Shown here: one piece after another, positions 1-6,846 of the stretch
Layout: every line of letters begins with the position of its first letter
How positions within the stretch are numbered: position 1 is the first letter of the stretch
NCBI GenBank assembly: GCA_002723635.1
Contig: PBMM01000040.1
Location: 12,187 to 20,198 of the forward strand
DNA: 8,012 bases
Source: Methanobacteriota archaeon
Lineage (GTDB): Archaea; Thermoplasmatota; Poseidoniia; Poseidoniales; Poseidoniaceae
Direction of reading: 5' to 3'
Translations under genes and position numbers: made by a program
The notes under the pieces: model-generated
Database searches by the model: none
Told to the model about the DNA's origin: nothing
Seen by the model: the letters and a program-made list of their open reading frames with translations, nothing else

Positions 1-3000
1 AGCGTGTGGAACAGCACACTGCGCGTGATGGCCGAGATCAGTTGGAACTTCACCGTCGCCGACGACTGGGTGCACATCGGCAACAGCACGCAGTTCTTCG
101 GCAATCTTTCCGATGCGGTCTACGGCGACCGGGTGCTCAACAACGGCTCGGCCCTTTCGATTCTGATGGCCACGGCTGAAGGGCCTGTGGACCTCGCCAT
201 TGGGTCGCTCAACACCACCACGGGTGGATTCTCGTTCAACGTGACCGCGCCCACCATCTTTGCAGGCGGCGTCTACGAGGTGCAGTTGCTCACCGATTTC
301 CTCGCCTTCGCGCCCGAAGGTGGACCATATTACCAATTCGTGGATCCGAACGGTCCGCAGGGTCCGCCCAGCGGCATCACCCTAAATTGGGGCATTGAAT
401 CAGAAGTCATCGTCACCCCCGAACTTGAGAGCATTCAGGTGCTCGTCGGGGACACCATCGACCTTCGGGCCCGCATCACCGACATCGCGGACGGCTCCGA
501 CTTGGAGGGCGCCACGGTGGAGTGGTTCCTCGACTGGAACGGTGCCAATACGTCTCTGGGCACCGCCCAAACGCTCGTCGACGGCAACGCCTCCATCCAA
601 TGGACCGCCAATTCCCTTGGTCCGGGTTACTACGACATTGGCGTGGTCGTGGCCGACGACGTCACCGACCCGATCGCACCTGGTAACCGGCGCCACTTTG
701 GCAACATCAGCCTGGTGAACGCGACCGTGCAGACCGAATCGGTGGTCGTCATCGACGTGGCGCCGACCGTGGTTGCGGCAGACAGCACCTTCAACGTCCT
801 TGGACGCGTCCTTGACGCGGACGACAACACGCGACCAATCAACGGGTTGTTGCGCCTTGATGCGTACTGGGACGACGAGCCAGAAGAGTTGCTCATCACC
901 GGTGCGCAGACCGCCGCCAACGGCAGCTTCAATCTCTCGCTGACCAGCGACGCGTTCAACGACGGGACCACGCGCGGCAACCGCACGCTCTTGGTGCAGG
1001 TCATCGAGGATTCGTCCCCCTTCTACCTCCCCTCCAACACGACCACAGACATGCTGGTCCAAGGCGTGACGGACTTTGAGCAACTTCTGCCCCGCAACGC
1101 GGTCATCATCAACCGTGGACGCAGCGTGGACCTCAGCGCTCAATTGGTGGAAGCCAGCGACCTCTTCACCCCCTTGGGAGGCGAAACGGTGGCGGTGAAA
1201 GTCCACGAAACGTGGCACACGGAGGTCCAAACCGATGGCGAGGGCTTCGCCAACACCAGTTTCCTGTTCGACCTCAACCATCCTTTGGGGATCATCACGG
1301 TTGAGTTCCACTACAACGGCAGCTTCGACCTCCTCGACGACCGAGCGAACCTGAGCACCGTGACGGTCCGCTCCACCACGGTGCTGCTGATCGATCCTAT
1401 CACGGCCAACCCGACCTCTGCATCGAGTTTCAACGTGACCGGAACGGTGCTGAGCGACAACGGCTCAGGGCTTGAGAACCGGGACGGCAGCGTGTTGCCC
1501 GCCAACGTGTTGTTCGCCATCGACGGCCAACCCGTGGGCTTCACCGTCACGGGCGGTTCTGTGGGTGTGGGTGGCGCTTGGACCGCCTCGATCACCCTTG
1601 GTCAGACCTTCGAACGCGGCTCGCACAACATCAGCGCCACCTACGTGCCAAGCGTGAACTTCTACGTCGGTTCCAACGACACGGCGCCCTTCGACAGCCG
1701 TGGAACGACGAGCGTGTTCTTCCTTGACCCAGTGCTTGACGGCCTTGGTTCGCCTTCGTTGAACGACCGGGCGGAGCGAGGTTCGGACATGGACCTCAGG
1801 GTCATGGTGCAGGACAACACCGGAGCGCCGGTCGCCAACGCCGATGTTCAGGTGACGCTGATCGGCTCCGACGGTCCGTTGACCGTTCCCGTGACGCTCA
1901 CCCTTGTCACCGACGCAAGCGGCATGGCCCAGGACGTCATGACGCTCCCTGCCAACCTCTCGGTCGGCGAAGCCACCCTTACGGCGGACTATGGCGGATT
2001 GCCCGGCACCACCGGGTTGGTTGGAAGCAACACTACGACGCGGTTCGTGGTGCTCGCTTCGACGCAGATCGCCATCACCGAAGCGCCGGTCAGCCTCGTT
2101 GCTGGCGATGCCTTCGACGTTCGCGGTACGCTGCTTGACGACCTCGGTTTGCCCTTGGCTGTGGACGGTACGCCCTCGCTGGCCATCGTCCACCTGCTGG
2201 TGGACGGCGTGCCGGTTTCCAGCGTGGAAACCGACGCCAGCAACGGCAGTTTCCTCCTTTCCTACGTGCTGCCGCAGGGCACCGATCCGGGTCTTCACCA
2301 GGTTTCGGTCCAGTTCAAGGGTGGTCGCGATTGGGTCGATCCGATTGGCGTGGGCGATCCCGCGAACCCCGAGTATTACCTGCCCACACAGACCGACGTC
2401 GACTTCAACGTCAGCATGCCCAGCAAGATCATCCTGACCAGCGGCAGCGGCGACGTTGACCGTGAAACCACCATCACCATCTCAGGCGTGCTTCTCAGCC
2501 AGGTCGACGACGCCATCGGCGGCGCCACCATCGAAGTGTGGCTTGACGGTGCCTTCCTGACGAACGTGACCACGGACGCTAACGGGTCCTTTACGGCTCT
2601 GCACCCCGTGCCCGCAGACCAGCGGCTTGGCGCCACGGACATGGAGGTCCGGTTCACGGGCAACGTGCTCTACCTGCCCAGCAACGCGACCGGGTACTGG
2701 AACGTGTACGCGCCGATTTTGGTCACCGTGGACCTTGACGACGTCATCGCCGTCGCTGACCAAGTGGAGATCACCGGCCAAGTGGTTGACAACCAACTCC
2801 AAGGCTTGGCCGACCACACGGTCTTCCTCGAAGTGGACGGGGTCAACATTGGCGAAGTGACCACGTCCTCTGATGGCCGGTTCACGTACACGTGGCTGGT
2901 CCCCGACATCTTCGTCTTCGGCGACCACGTCCTGATTGCAACCGCTGACAGCCAAGGCTGGTACCGGGCCGGAAGCGGCAACGCGAGCTTCTACCTCAGC

Positions 3001-4497
3001 CACCGCTCGGCCATCAGCATCAGTTTCGACGGCGACGATGAAGTCACGCGTGGCGACCTGTGGCGCATTTCTGGTCGACTCTATGACGTGGACGATGCCG
3101 CACAAGCCGGTTTGCCCGGCCGTGATGTGCAGGTCTACCTCGACGGCGAACTCGTCACCGTGGCGACGACGCTCGAGGACGGTTCGTGGCTGGCCACCGT
3201 GCCGGTTGAACTCGATCTGGCTCGCGGTGAACACGACCTTGAGGTCCGGTTTGCTGGTGAATTGGCGCATCGGTCGACGGACGCGTCCACCGTTGGGACC
3301 GTTTGGTCCGACGTTGTGGTCACCATCGATGCGGTGAGCGACCGCACGGCCGTGCGTTCGGATGCCTTGCGCACCCTCATCATCACCGGTTCGGTGACCG
3401 AAGTGGGCGGCGAAGGAGAGGTCTTCGAAGACCTTGACTTGACCCTCAGCAACGGCACAGGATGCACCTCCGCTTCCGCCACACCAACGTGCTACACGTT
3501 GGAACGCGTGCAGTGGAACGACGGCAACTTCAGCATGACCTTGCGTGTTCCCTCTTGGAACCCGCTTGGTGTGCAACCCTTCCACGTGGGAAGCAACACG
3601 AACAGCAGCCGCAACCTCAACAGCGGCACGGCCGTGACTTTCGCCCTGATCAAGGTCGACGCGACGATCGAAGTTCGGATTGACAACATCGTCGAGGACG
3701 ACAAGGAAGACTTCGGTGGATCGATTCTGGTCACCGCCGACGACACCGGTGAGGGCATCCCAGACGTCGGTTTCTCGCTCTATCTGGAATACGCCAACGG
3801 CAGCCGTGTTGTCCAAGACGGAAGCACGCAGCAGTTGCTGAAGCGCGTGGTCGTGACGGGTTCGGACGGTTCTACCGACTACGACTTCAACCACGACCCA
3901 CCCTACGGAGATGCTTCTGAATTCGGCGAGTTGACGCTCCTGGTCTTGCTCGATGCAGGTGGAGAGCGTCTGACGGATGCCAGCCTCGCGACCTTCCAAG
4001 CCGAGGCCGCGCAAGGCTTCGGTCCAGACTACACCTACAGCGACGAAGCCTCGTCCGCGGCACGAACGCTCGTTGGAGCCCTTGTCTTGTTGGTGGTTGG
4101 CCTCGTGGCCGGCCTCGTGCTCTACCGTCGTCGCCAACAGGCGACCCTCATGGAGGAAGCCGCTGAGGTCTTCGCGTACACTGCGGAACTCCTCGCGGCC
4201 GGTGACAGCGTGCGTGAGGCCATCTTCCAGTGCTACACCGACCTTTGCGTCGTGCTTCAGAAGCGTGAATTCTTGCGGAGGGATTTCGAGACGGTCCGCG
4301 AATTCGAAGCTGCGATTCGTCAAGCAATGCCCGCCGTCAGTGAGGAAGCCCTCGTGGCCCTCGACAACGTGTTCGAGCAGGCACGCTACGGCCGTGACGA
4401 GATGAGCGAGGGCCACGCCCAGGCCGCGAAGGTCGCGATGGAACGCATGTCGACGGAAGTCACGAGCATCCAGAAGATTATCCCGCGCGGCCTGTGA
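1..4497 (+). CDS. Giant Ig-like-repeat surface protein with membrane anchor and DUF4129-like tail (5' partial)
   Basis: The reading frame is open from base 1 to the TGA at 4495-4497, so the N-terminus and any signal peptide lie upstream; the GTG at 4 is an internal Val, not a supported start. Counting that Val as residue 1, residues 1-1355 are tandem beta-sandwich (Ig-like/big-like) modules of about 95-120 residues. Most carry a D-x-x-G-x-F/W turn such as TDANGSF or TLEDGSW. A hydrophobic helix at 1356-1374 is followed by RRR, giving an outside-to-inside topology. The tail (1375-1497) matches the DUF4129 pattern: a V-R-E-A-I-F helix near 1403, T1430 and EF 1433-1434, then F-E-x-A-R-Y-G at 1457-1463. 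DUF4129 is known from transglutaminase-like membrane proteins and from MoxR/DUF58 gene clusters; its role is unclear. The likely job is a cell-surface adhesin, stalk or envelope protein with a cytoplasmic docking tail; this is inferred. About 34 N-x-S/T sequons lie in the ectodomain. No frameshift is seen. Confidence 0.9.
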   Translation, partial: SVWNSTLRVMAEISWNFTVADDWVHIGNSTQFFGNLSDAVYGDRVLNNGSALSILMATAEGPVDLAIGSLNTTTGGFSFNVTAPTIFAGGVYEVQLLTDFLAFAPEGGPYYQFVDPNGPQGPPSGITLNWGIESEVIVTPELESIQVLVGDTIDLRARITDIADGSDLEGATVEWFLDWNGANTSLGTAQTLVDGNASIQWTANSLGPGYYDIGVVVADDVTDPIAPGNRRHFGNISLVNATVQTESVVVIDVAPTVVAADSTFNVLGRVLDADDNTRPINGLLRLDAYWDDEPEELLITGAQTAANGSFNLSLTSDAFNDGTTRGNRTLLVQVIEDSSPFYLPSNTTTDMLVQGVTDFEQLLPRNAVIINRGRSVDLSAQLVEASDLFTPLGGETVAVKVHETWHTEVQTDGEGFANTSFLFDLNHPLGIITVEFHYNGSFDLLDDRANLSTVTVRSTTVLLIDPITANPTSASSFNVTGTVLSDNGSGLENRDGSVLPANVLFAIDGQPVGFTVTGGSVGVGGAWTASITLGQTFERGSHNISATYVPSVNFYVGSNDTAPFDSRGTTSVFFLDPVLDGLGSPSLNDRAERGSDMDLRVMVQDNTGAPVANADVQVTLIGSDGPLTVPVTLTLVTDASGMAQDVMTLPANLSVGEATLTADYGGLPGTTGLVGSNTTTRFVVLASTQIAITEAPVSLVAGDAFDVRGTLLDDLGLPLAVDGTPSLAIVHLLVDGVPVSSVETDASNGSFLLSYVLPQGTDPGLHQVSVQFKGGRDWVDPIGVGDPANPEYYLPTQTDVDFNVSMPSKIILTSGSGDVDRETTITISGVLLSQVDDAIGGATIEVWLDGAFLTNVTTDANGSFTALHPVPADQRLGATDMEVRFTGNVLYLPSNATGYWNVYAPILVTVDLDDVIAVADQVEITGQVVDNQLQGLADHTVFLEVDGVNIGEVTTSSDGRFTYTWLVPDIFVFGDHVLIATADSQGWYRAGSGNASFYLSHRSAISISFDGDDEVTRGDLWRISGRLYDVDDAAQAGLPGRDVQVYLDGELVTVATTLEDGSWLATVPVELDLARGEHDLEVRFAGELAHRSTDASTVGTVWSDVVVTIDAVSDRTAVRSDALRTLIITGSVTEVGGEGEVFEDLDLTLSNGTGCTSASATPTCYTLERVQWNDGNFSMTLRVPSWNPLGVQPFHVGSNTNSSRNLNSGTAVTFALIKVDATIEVRIDNIVEDDKEDFGGSILVTADDTGEGIPDVGFSLYLEYANGSRVVQDGSTQQLLKRVVVTGSDGSTDYDFNHDPPYGDASEFGELTLLVLLDAGGERLTDASLATFQAEAAQGFGPDYTYSDEASSAARTLVGALVLLVVGLVAGLVLYRRRQQATLMEEAAEVFAYTAELLAAGDSVREAIFQCYTDLCVVLQKREFLRRDFETVREFEAAIRQAMPAVSEEALVALDNVFEQARYGRDEMSEGHAQAAKVAMERMSTEVTSIQKIIPRGL
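4..3990 (+). repeat. Array of about twelve tandem Ig-like modules (within the giant surface protein)
   Basis: Module boundaries, judged by recurring strand patterns, fall near 4-405, 420-735, 740-1065, 1075-1365, 1372-1725, 1730-2055, 2060-2415, 2416-2705, 2707-3000, 3001-3312, 3313-3654 and 3655-3990. A typical module opens with a strand such as VVVIDVAP or ILVTVDLDD, then a G-x-V/L-x-D second strand (VLGRVLD, ITGQVVD, VRGTLLD), a V-x-L-D-G hairpin (VWLDGAFL, VYLDGELV), the D-x-x-G-x-F/W turn, and an L-G-x-H/D strand before the next linker. The modules are diverged at the DNA level, so this is an old protein repeat and not a recent tandem duplication. Individual boundaries are uncertain by some tens of bases. 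Confidence 0.7.
4069..4125 (+). other. Transmembrane anchor of the giant surface protein
   Basis: This segment encodes about 19 mostly hydrophobic residues (Leu, Val, Gly, Ala), followed at once by Y-R-R-R. The arginines directly after the helix put the C-terminal tail in the cytoplasm by the positive-inside rule. The absence of any N-x-S/T sequon after this point agrees with that topology. Confidence 0.9.
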
Positions 4498-4538
4498 TGG
4501 ACCGAACGCTTGAATGAGGGCGTGGCGCTCTCAGGACC
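4498..4538 (+). other. 41-base gap between the two surface-protein genes
   Basis: The gap is GC-rich, with no A/T-rich octamer that could serve as an archaeal TATA box, no BRE-like purine run at the right distance and no oligo-T terminator. The bases just before the ATG at 4539 (TCAGGACC) offer at best a very weak Shine-Dalgarno match. The simplest reading is that the downstream gene is transcribed together with the upstream one. Confidence 0.55.
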
Positions 4539-4604
4539 ATGCGTACCGCCCTGTGGCTGACCCTCATGATGCTCGGAGCGCTGGCCCTGCCCGTGGCCAA
4601 CGCG
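4539..4604 (+). other. Signal peptide of the propeller protein
   Basis: The first 22 residues have a basic n-region (M-R-T), a long hydrophobic core rich in Leu, Met and Ala, and the small-residue motif A-N-A before the predicted cut. This indicates Sec export and processing by signal peptidase I. There is no lipobox cysteine and no twin arginine. Confidence 0.88.
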
Positions 4605-6404
4605 GCTCCAGTGGCGTTGAGTGACGTGCTGGATTGTGGTGACGGTGACGTCCGTGTCGACGGAGAACTCACGTGCAGCCTTGATCTGAGCGAGTACCAA
4701 GACCTTGCTCGACTGCGTGTCGAACTCGTCGGCGCTGATGAGGCCCGCCCAAGCGGTGGTCCGATGATCGCGGTCGGTTACAGCATGAGCTGCGCGGTGT
4801 TGGACAACGGCTCCCTGATGTGTTGGGGTTCTGACGGCCACGGCCAATTGGGTGACGGCGGTCAGATGGCGAATCAAGTCCGCCCGAACAACTTCGTGAT
4901 GCTGCCCGAGGGACGGCATGTGTTGGAAATTCACGCAGCCAGGACCCATGCGTGCGGACTTCTTGACGACGGAAGCGTGTGGTGCTGGGGTTACGGTTCC
5001 AGCGGCGAACTTGGTGACGGCACAACAAACACCTACAGCGCGCCAACCAATGCGGTTGTCCTTCCTGCGGGGCGGACGGCGGTGTCCATCGGGTTGGGTG
5101 AATTCCATGCTTGTGCCATTCTCGACGATGCATCCATGGTCTGCTGGGGACTGGACCACAACGGCCAAGTCGGCAACGGCGACGCAGACAATGATGCCCG
5201 CCCAACGCCCGTTGGCGTTGCATTCCCCGAAGGCCGTCAACCTGTTCAGGTGGACGGTGGTGATTCCCACACGTGTGCCCTGATGAACGACGGAGGCGTG
5301 ATGTGCTGGGGCCGCGACCATGTCGGTCAACTTGGAGACAACGGAACGAACGCGAACCAGCACGAGCCCGGATCCAATGCAGTGCTCCCAGACGGGCGTC
5401 GAGCCACCTCGATCAGCATCGGCGGGCACGCCTCGTGCGCGGTGCTTGACGACGGCTCGCTGGCATGCTGGGGTGAGAACAACCTCGGCCAACTTGGTGA
5501 TAACACGACCACGAGGCGTGGTGTCCCAACCCTTGCTCACCTTCCAGATAACATGACGGTGATCGACGTCGGTGTAAACTACCACAGCACGTGCGTGGTT
5601 TATGCCAACGGCTCCATGGGCTGTTGGGGTCACGACAATTACGGTCGTTTGGCGAACGGGCCCAACGAAGGGAACACTTTGCTGCCCTCGATCATCAACC
5701 TGTCCTCAGGCTATGTCGACGTAGAGGTCGGGCAAGACCACAGTTGTGCCCTTCACGAGGACGGCATCGTCCAGTGTTGGGGTCGTTCAAAGTGGGGTCA
5801 AACCGGAACAGGGACCACCGCCAACCGTGGCGAAGCGACCGCTGTGGACTTTACAGATGCGCCCTTTGCCTCGGTGTTTGGTCCTGCACCCGCAAGCTGG
5901 GCCAGCGACGGAGCGCTCCGTGTTCTCCTCACAAATCCTGACAACGGGGTGTGGGGCCTCAGCATGGACCTTCCAATCGGCACCGGCGTGGGCATGTATT
6001 CCCTTCACATCGAAGCATACACCATCGGTGGTCAGCGCGAATCGTACATCCTCGAGGATGCGATCACTGTGCTGGAGCGTGACCGCGACGGCGACGGTGT
6101 CGGTGACTCCGAGGACGCCTTCCCTGAGGATGCCAGCGAACAAAGCGACAGCGATGGCGATGGCGTCGGCGATGTGGCGGATGCCTTCCCTGATGACGCC
6201 ACCCGTTCAGTGGTGGAAGAAGCAGACGACGGCCTCTCCGGCGATCTTGGTTCGATGGACACGCTGACCATCATTGGGGCAGGCGCGGCTCTGCTTGTGT
6301 TGGTCCTCGTGCTCGGTATTCTGCTCGGCCGGCGTGGCGGTGGTGACTCTCCCACCCCTGCTCCGCAGAAAAAGAAGTACGCGAAGGCAGAGCGCAAGTA
6401 CTGA
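4539..6404 (+). CDS. Secreted, membrane-anchored RCC1/BLIP-II-like beta-propeller protein
   Basis: This is a complete 621-residue protein. A classic signal peptide (residues 1-22, hydrophobic core, A-N-A cleavage motif) supports the ATG start. A short N-terminal piece with C33 and C46 follows. Seven repeats of about 50-54 residues (about 76-447) match the extracellular RCC1_2 pattern: hsCAvLddGsv-CWG-n--GqLGdg. Seven repeats are the number needed for one closed seven-bladed propeller. Residues about 448-514 look like a beta-rich spacer. Residues about 515-556 hold two aspartate-rich thrombospondin type 3-like repeats that probably bind calcium. A transmembrane helix (576-597) is followed by a basic tail ending KKKYAKAERKY. 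The propeller is therefore displayed outside on a calcium-stiffened stalk. RCC1-fold propellers commonly bind proteins or ligands; the partner here is unknown. It lies 41 bases after the Ig-repeat gene, and the two may work together in the cell envelope (inferred). Confidence 0.93.
   Translation: MRTALWLTLMMLGALALPVANAAPVALSDVLDCGDGDVRVDGELTCSLDLSEYQDLARLRVELVGADEARPSGGPMIAVGYSMSCAVLDNGSLMCWGSDGHGQLGDGGQMANQVRPNNFVMLPEGRHVLEIHAARTHACGLLDDGSVWCWGYGSSGELGDGTTNTYSAPTNAVVLPAGRTAVSIGLGEFHACAILDDASMVCWGLDHNGQVGNGDADNDARPTPVGVAFPEGRQPVQVDGGDSHTCALMNDGGVMCWGRDHVGQLGDNGTNANQHEPGSNAVLPDGRRATSISIGGHASCAVLDDGSLACWGENNLGQLGDNTTTRRGVPTLAHLPDNMTVIDVGVNYHSTCVVYANGSMGCWGHDNYGRLANGPNEGNTLLPSIINLSSGYVDVEVGQDHSCALHEDGIVQCWGRSKWGQTGTGTTANRGEATAVDFTDAPFASVFGPAPASWASDGALRVLLTNPDNGVWGLSMDLPIGTGVGMYSLHIEAYTIGGQRESYILEDAITVLERDRDGDGVGDSEDAFPEDASEQSDSDGDGVGDVADAFPDDATRSVVEEADDGLSGDLGSMDTLTIIGAGAALLVLVLVLGILLGRRGGGDSPTPAPQKKKYAKAERKY
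4764..5880 (+). repeat. Seven RCC1-type repeats, each with a fixed cysteine pair
   Basis: The repeats begin near residues M76, I129, I182, V236, I290, V342 and V393. Each has a conserved core in which one cysteine is followed, after exactly nine residues, by the cysteine of a C-W-G motif (for example C85 and C95 in the first). All seven copies keep this spacing and the C-W-G, giving 14 cysteines. The G-x-L-G-D-G or related turn follows in most copies; repeats 6 and 7 are the most diverged (GRLANG, GQTGTG). Confidence 0.92.
6081..6206 (+). repeat. Thrombospondin type 3-like acidic calcium-binding stalk
   Basis: Two copies of a D-x-D-G-D-G-V-G-D ... D-A-F-P-[ED]-D-A unit occur back to back between the propeller region and the membrane helix. 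The regularly spaced aspartates are the hallmark of TSP3-type calcium-binding repeats. Such stalks are frequent just before the anchor in surface proteins of marine euryarchaea and some marine bacteria; calcium binding here is inferred from the motif. Confidence 0.85.
6264..6329 (+). other. Transmembrane anchor of the propeller protein
   Basis: About 22 hydrophobic residues (Leu, Val, Ile, Ala, Gly) are followed by G-R-R-G-G and a short Lys/Tyr-rich tail of about 20 residues. This is a single-pass C-terminal anchor with the propeller outside. Confidence 0.9.
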
Positions 6405-6407
6405 GCT

Positions 6408-6821
6408 TCACCAGCGGACCACAAGGTGTCCGTCGACGAAGTGGTGCTTGACGTCCTTCGCATCGGCCGCGAGGGGAAGTTCACGCTCCAAGGTGGGCGC
6501 TCCATCTTGCTCGATTTTGATGCGAAGCATGCTTCCTTCATCGTGTTCAACGATTTCTGTGGTCAGTTCATCATCAGTGACACCGGCCATGGGAAGGGTG
6601 AGGCCGTCTGGGTCTGAGCGACCGTGAAGTTCCTCCACCATCCACGCCAAGCGACGTTCTGGCTCGATGTTGGCCAGGTGAGATTCCGGCAGCATGCCGG
6701 CCGTGACGAGGTGGAATGTGTGGCGCTGTCGCACCTCTTCGAGGTGGCTTGCGTCAGCGGCCACTTCAGCATGGAGTTCCTCGGGGCGAGCCGCGAGTGG
6801 GGTGGTGGTCTCCTCCTCCAT
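6408..6821 (-). CDS. Small acidic protein with Hsp20/alpha-crystallin-like C-terminus
   Basis: A complete 137-residue acidic protein. The ATG start was chosen because no other in-frame start lies between it and the helicase stop 25 bases upstream. I do not recognise the first 85 or so residues. They hold a helical acidic N-terminus and a stretch containing ESHLANIEPERRLAWMVEEL. The last 50 or so residues resemble the second half of an alpha-crystallin domain: a short strand (MLRIKIE), a variable linker, then R-E-L-P-L and D-x-K-D-V-K-H-H-F-x-D-G-H-L-V-V, like the family's lP...v....i.A.f.dGvL.v ending. The usual C-terminal I-x-I/V tail is missing, as the protein stops right after VVRW. If this is real, the protein would be a diverged small heat-shock-like or CS-like binding domain; a chance resemblance remains possible. 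It follows the helicase gene closely, so the two are probably co-transcribed. Confidence 0.75.
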   Translation of the reverse strand: MEEETTTPLAARPEELHAEVAADASHLEEVRQRHTFHLVTAGMLPESHLANIEPERRLAWMVEELHGRSDPDGLTLPMAGVTDDELTTEIVEHDEGSMLRIKIEQDGAPTLERELPLAADAKDVKHHFVDGHLVVRW

Positions 6822-6846
6822 GGGCGATGGTCCGCTCGACCCTTCA
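6822..6846 (-). other. 25-base gap between helicase and small acidic protein gene
   Basis: The gap is too short and too GC-rich for a separate archaeal promoter, and it has no oligo-T terminator. A short purine patch (GAAGGG) lies about 20 bases before the ATG, which is too far to be a convincing ribosome site. Co-transcription with the helicase is the simplest reading. Confidence 0.5.

Noticed and set aside
4..6. GTG as start codon of the first gene
   Set aside because: The frame is already open at base 1 and the protein begins in the middle of an Ig-like, sequon-rich region with no signal peptide, so the true start is upstream.
400..1311. Open frame of 303 codons on the minus strand
   Set aside because: Antisense to the Ig-array gene, with no signal peptide, domain or motif; composition typical of a shadow frame.
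2482..4416. Open frame of 644 codons on the minus strand
   Set aside because: It lies wholly antisense to the Ig-array gene. Its His/Arg/Gln/Val-rich translation has no recognisable domain, as expected for a shadow frame in GC-rich coding DNA, while the plus-strand frame gives coherent Ig modules.
4497..4517. Tiny frame (MDRTLE) starting within the stop codon of the Ig-array gene
   Set aside because: The ATG overlapping the TGA and a second ATG overlapping its own stop look like coupled leaders, but six codons without a ribosome site are easily chance, and neither frame matches the propeller gene's frame.
4386..5633. Open frame of 415 codons on the minus strand
   Set aside because: It is antisense to the signal peptide and RCC1 repeats. 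Its apparent internal periodicity only mirrors the seven repeats on the plus strand.
6032..6550. Open frame of 172 codons on the minus strand spanning the convergent junction
   Set aside because: The Ser/Pro/Arg-rich low-complexity translation is the reverse of the aspartate-rich stalk and overlaps two better supported genes.
6420..6820. Possible gas-vesicle or chaperone operon context for the small acidic protein
   Set aside because: No neighbouring gene of such a system is present; only the weak Hsp20-like ending suggested it.
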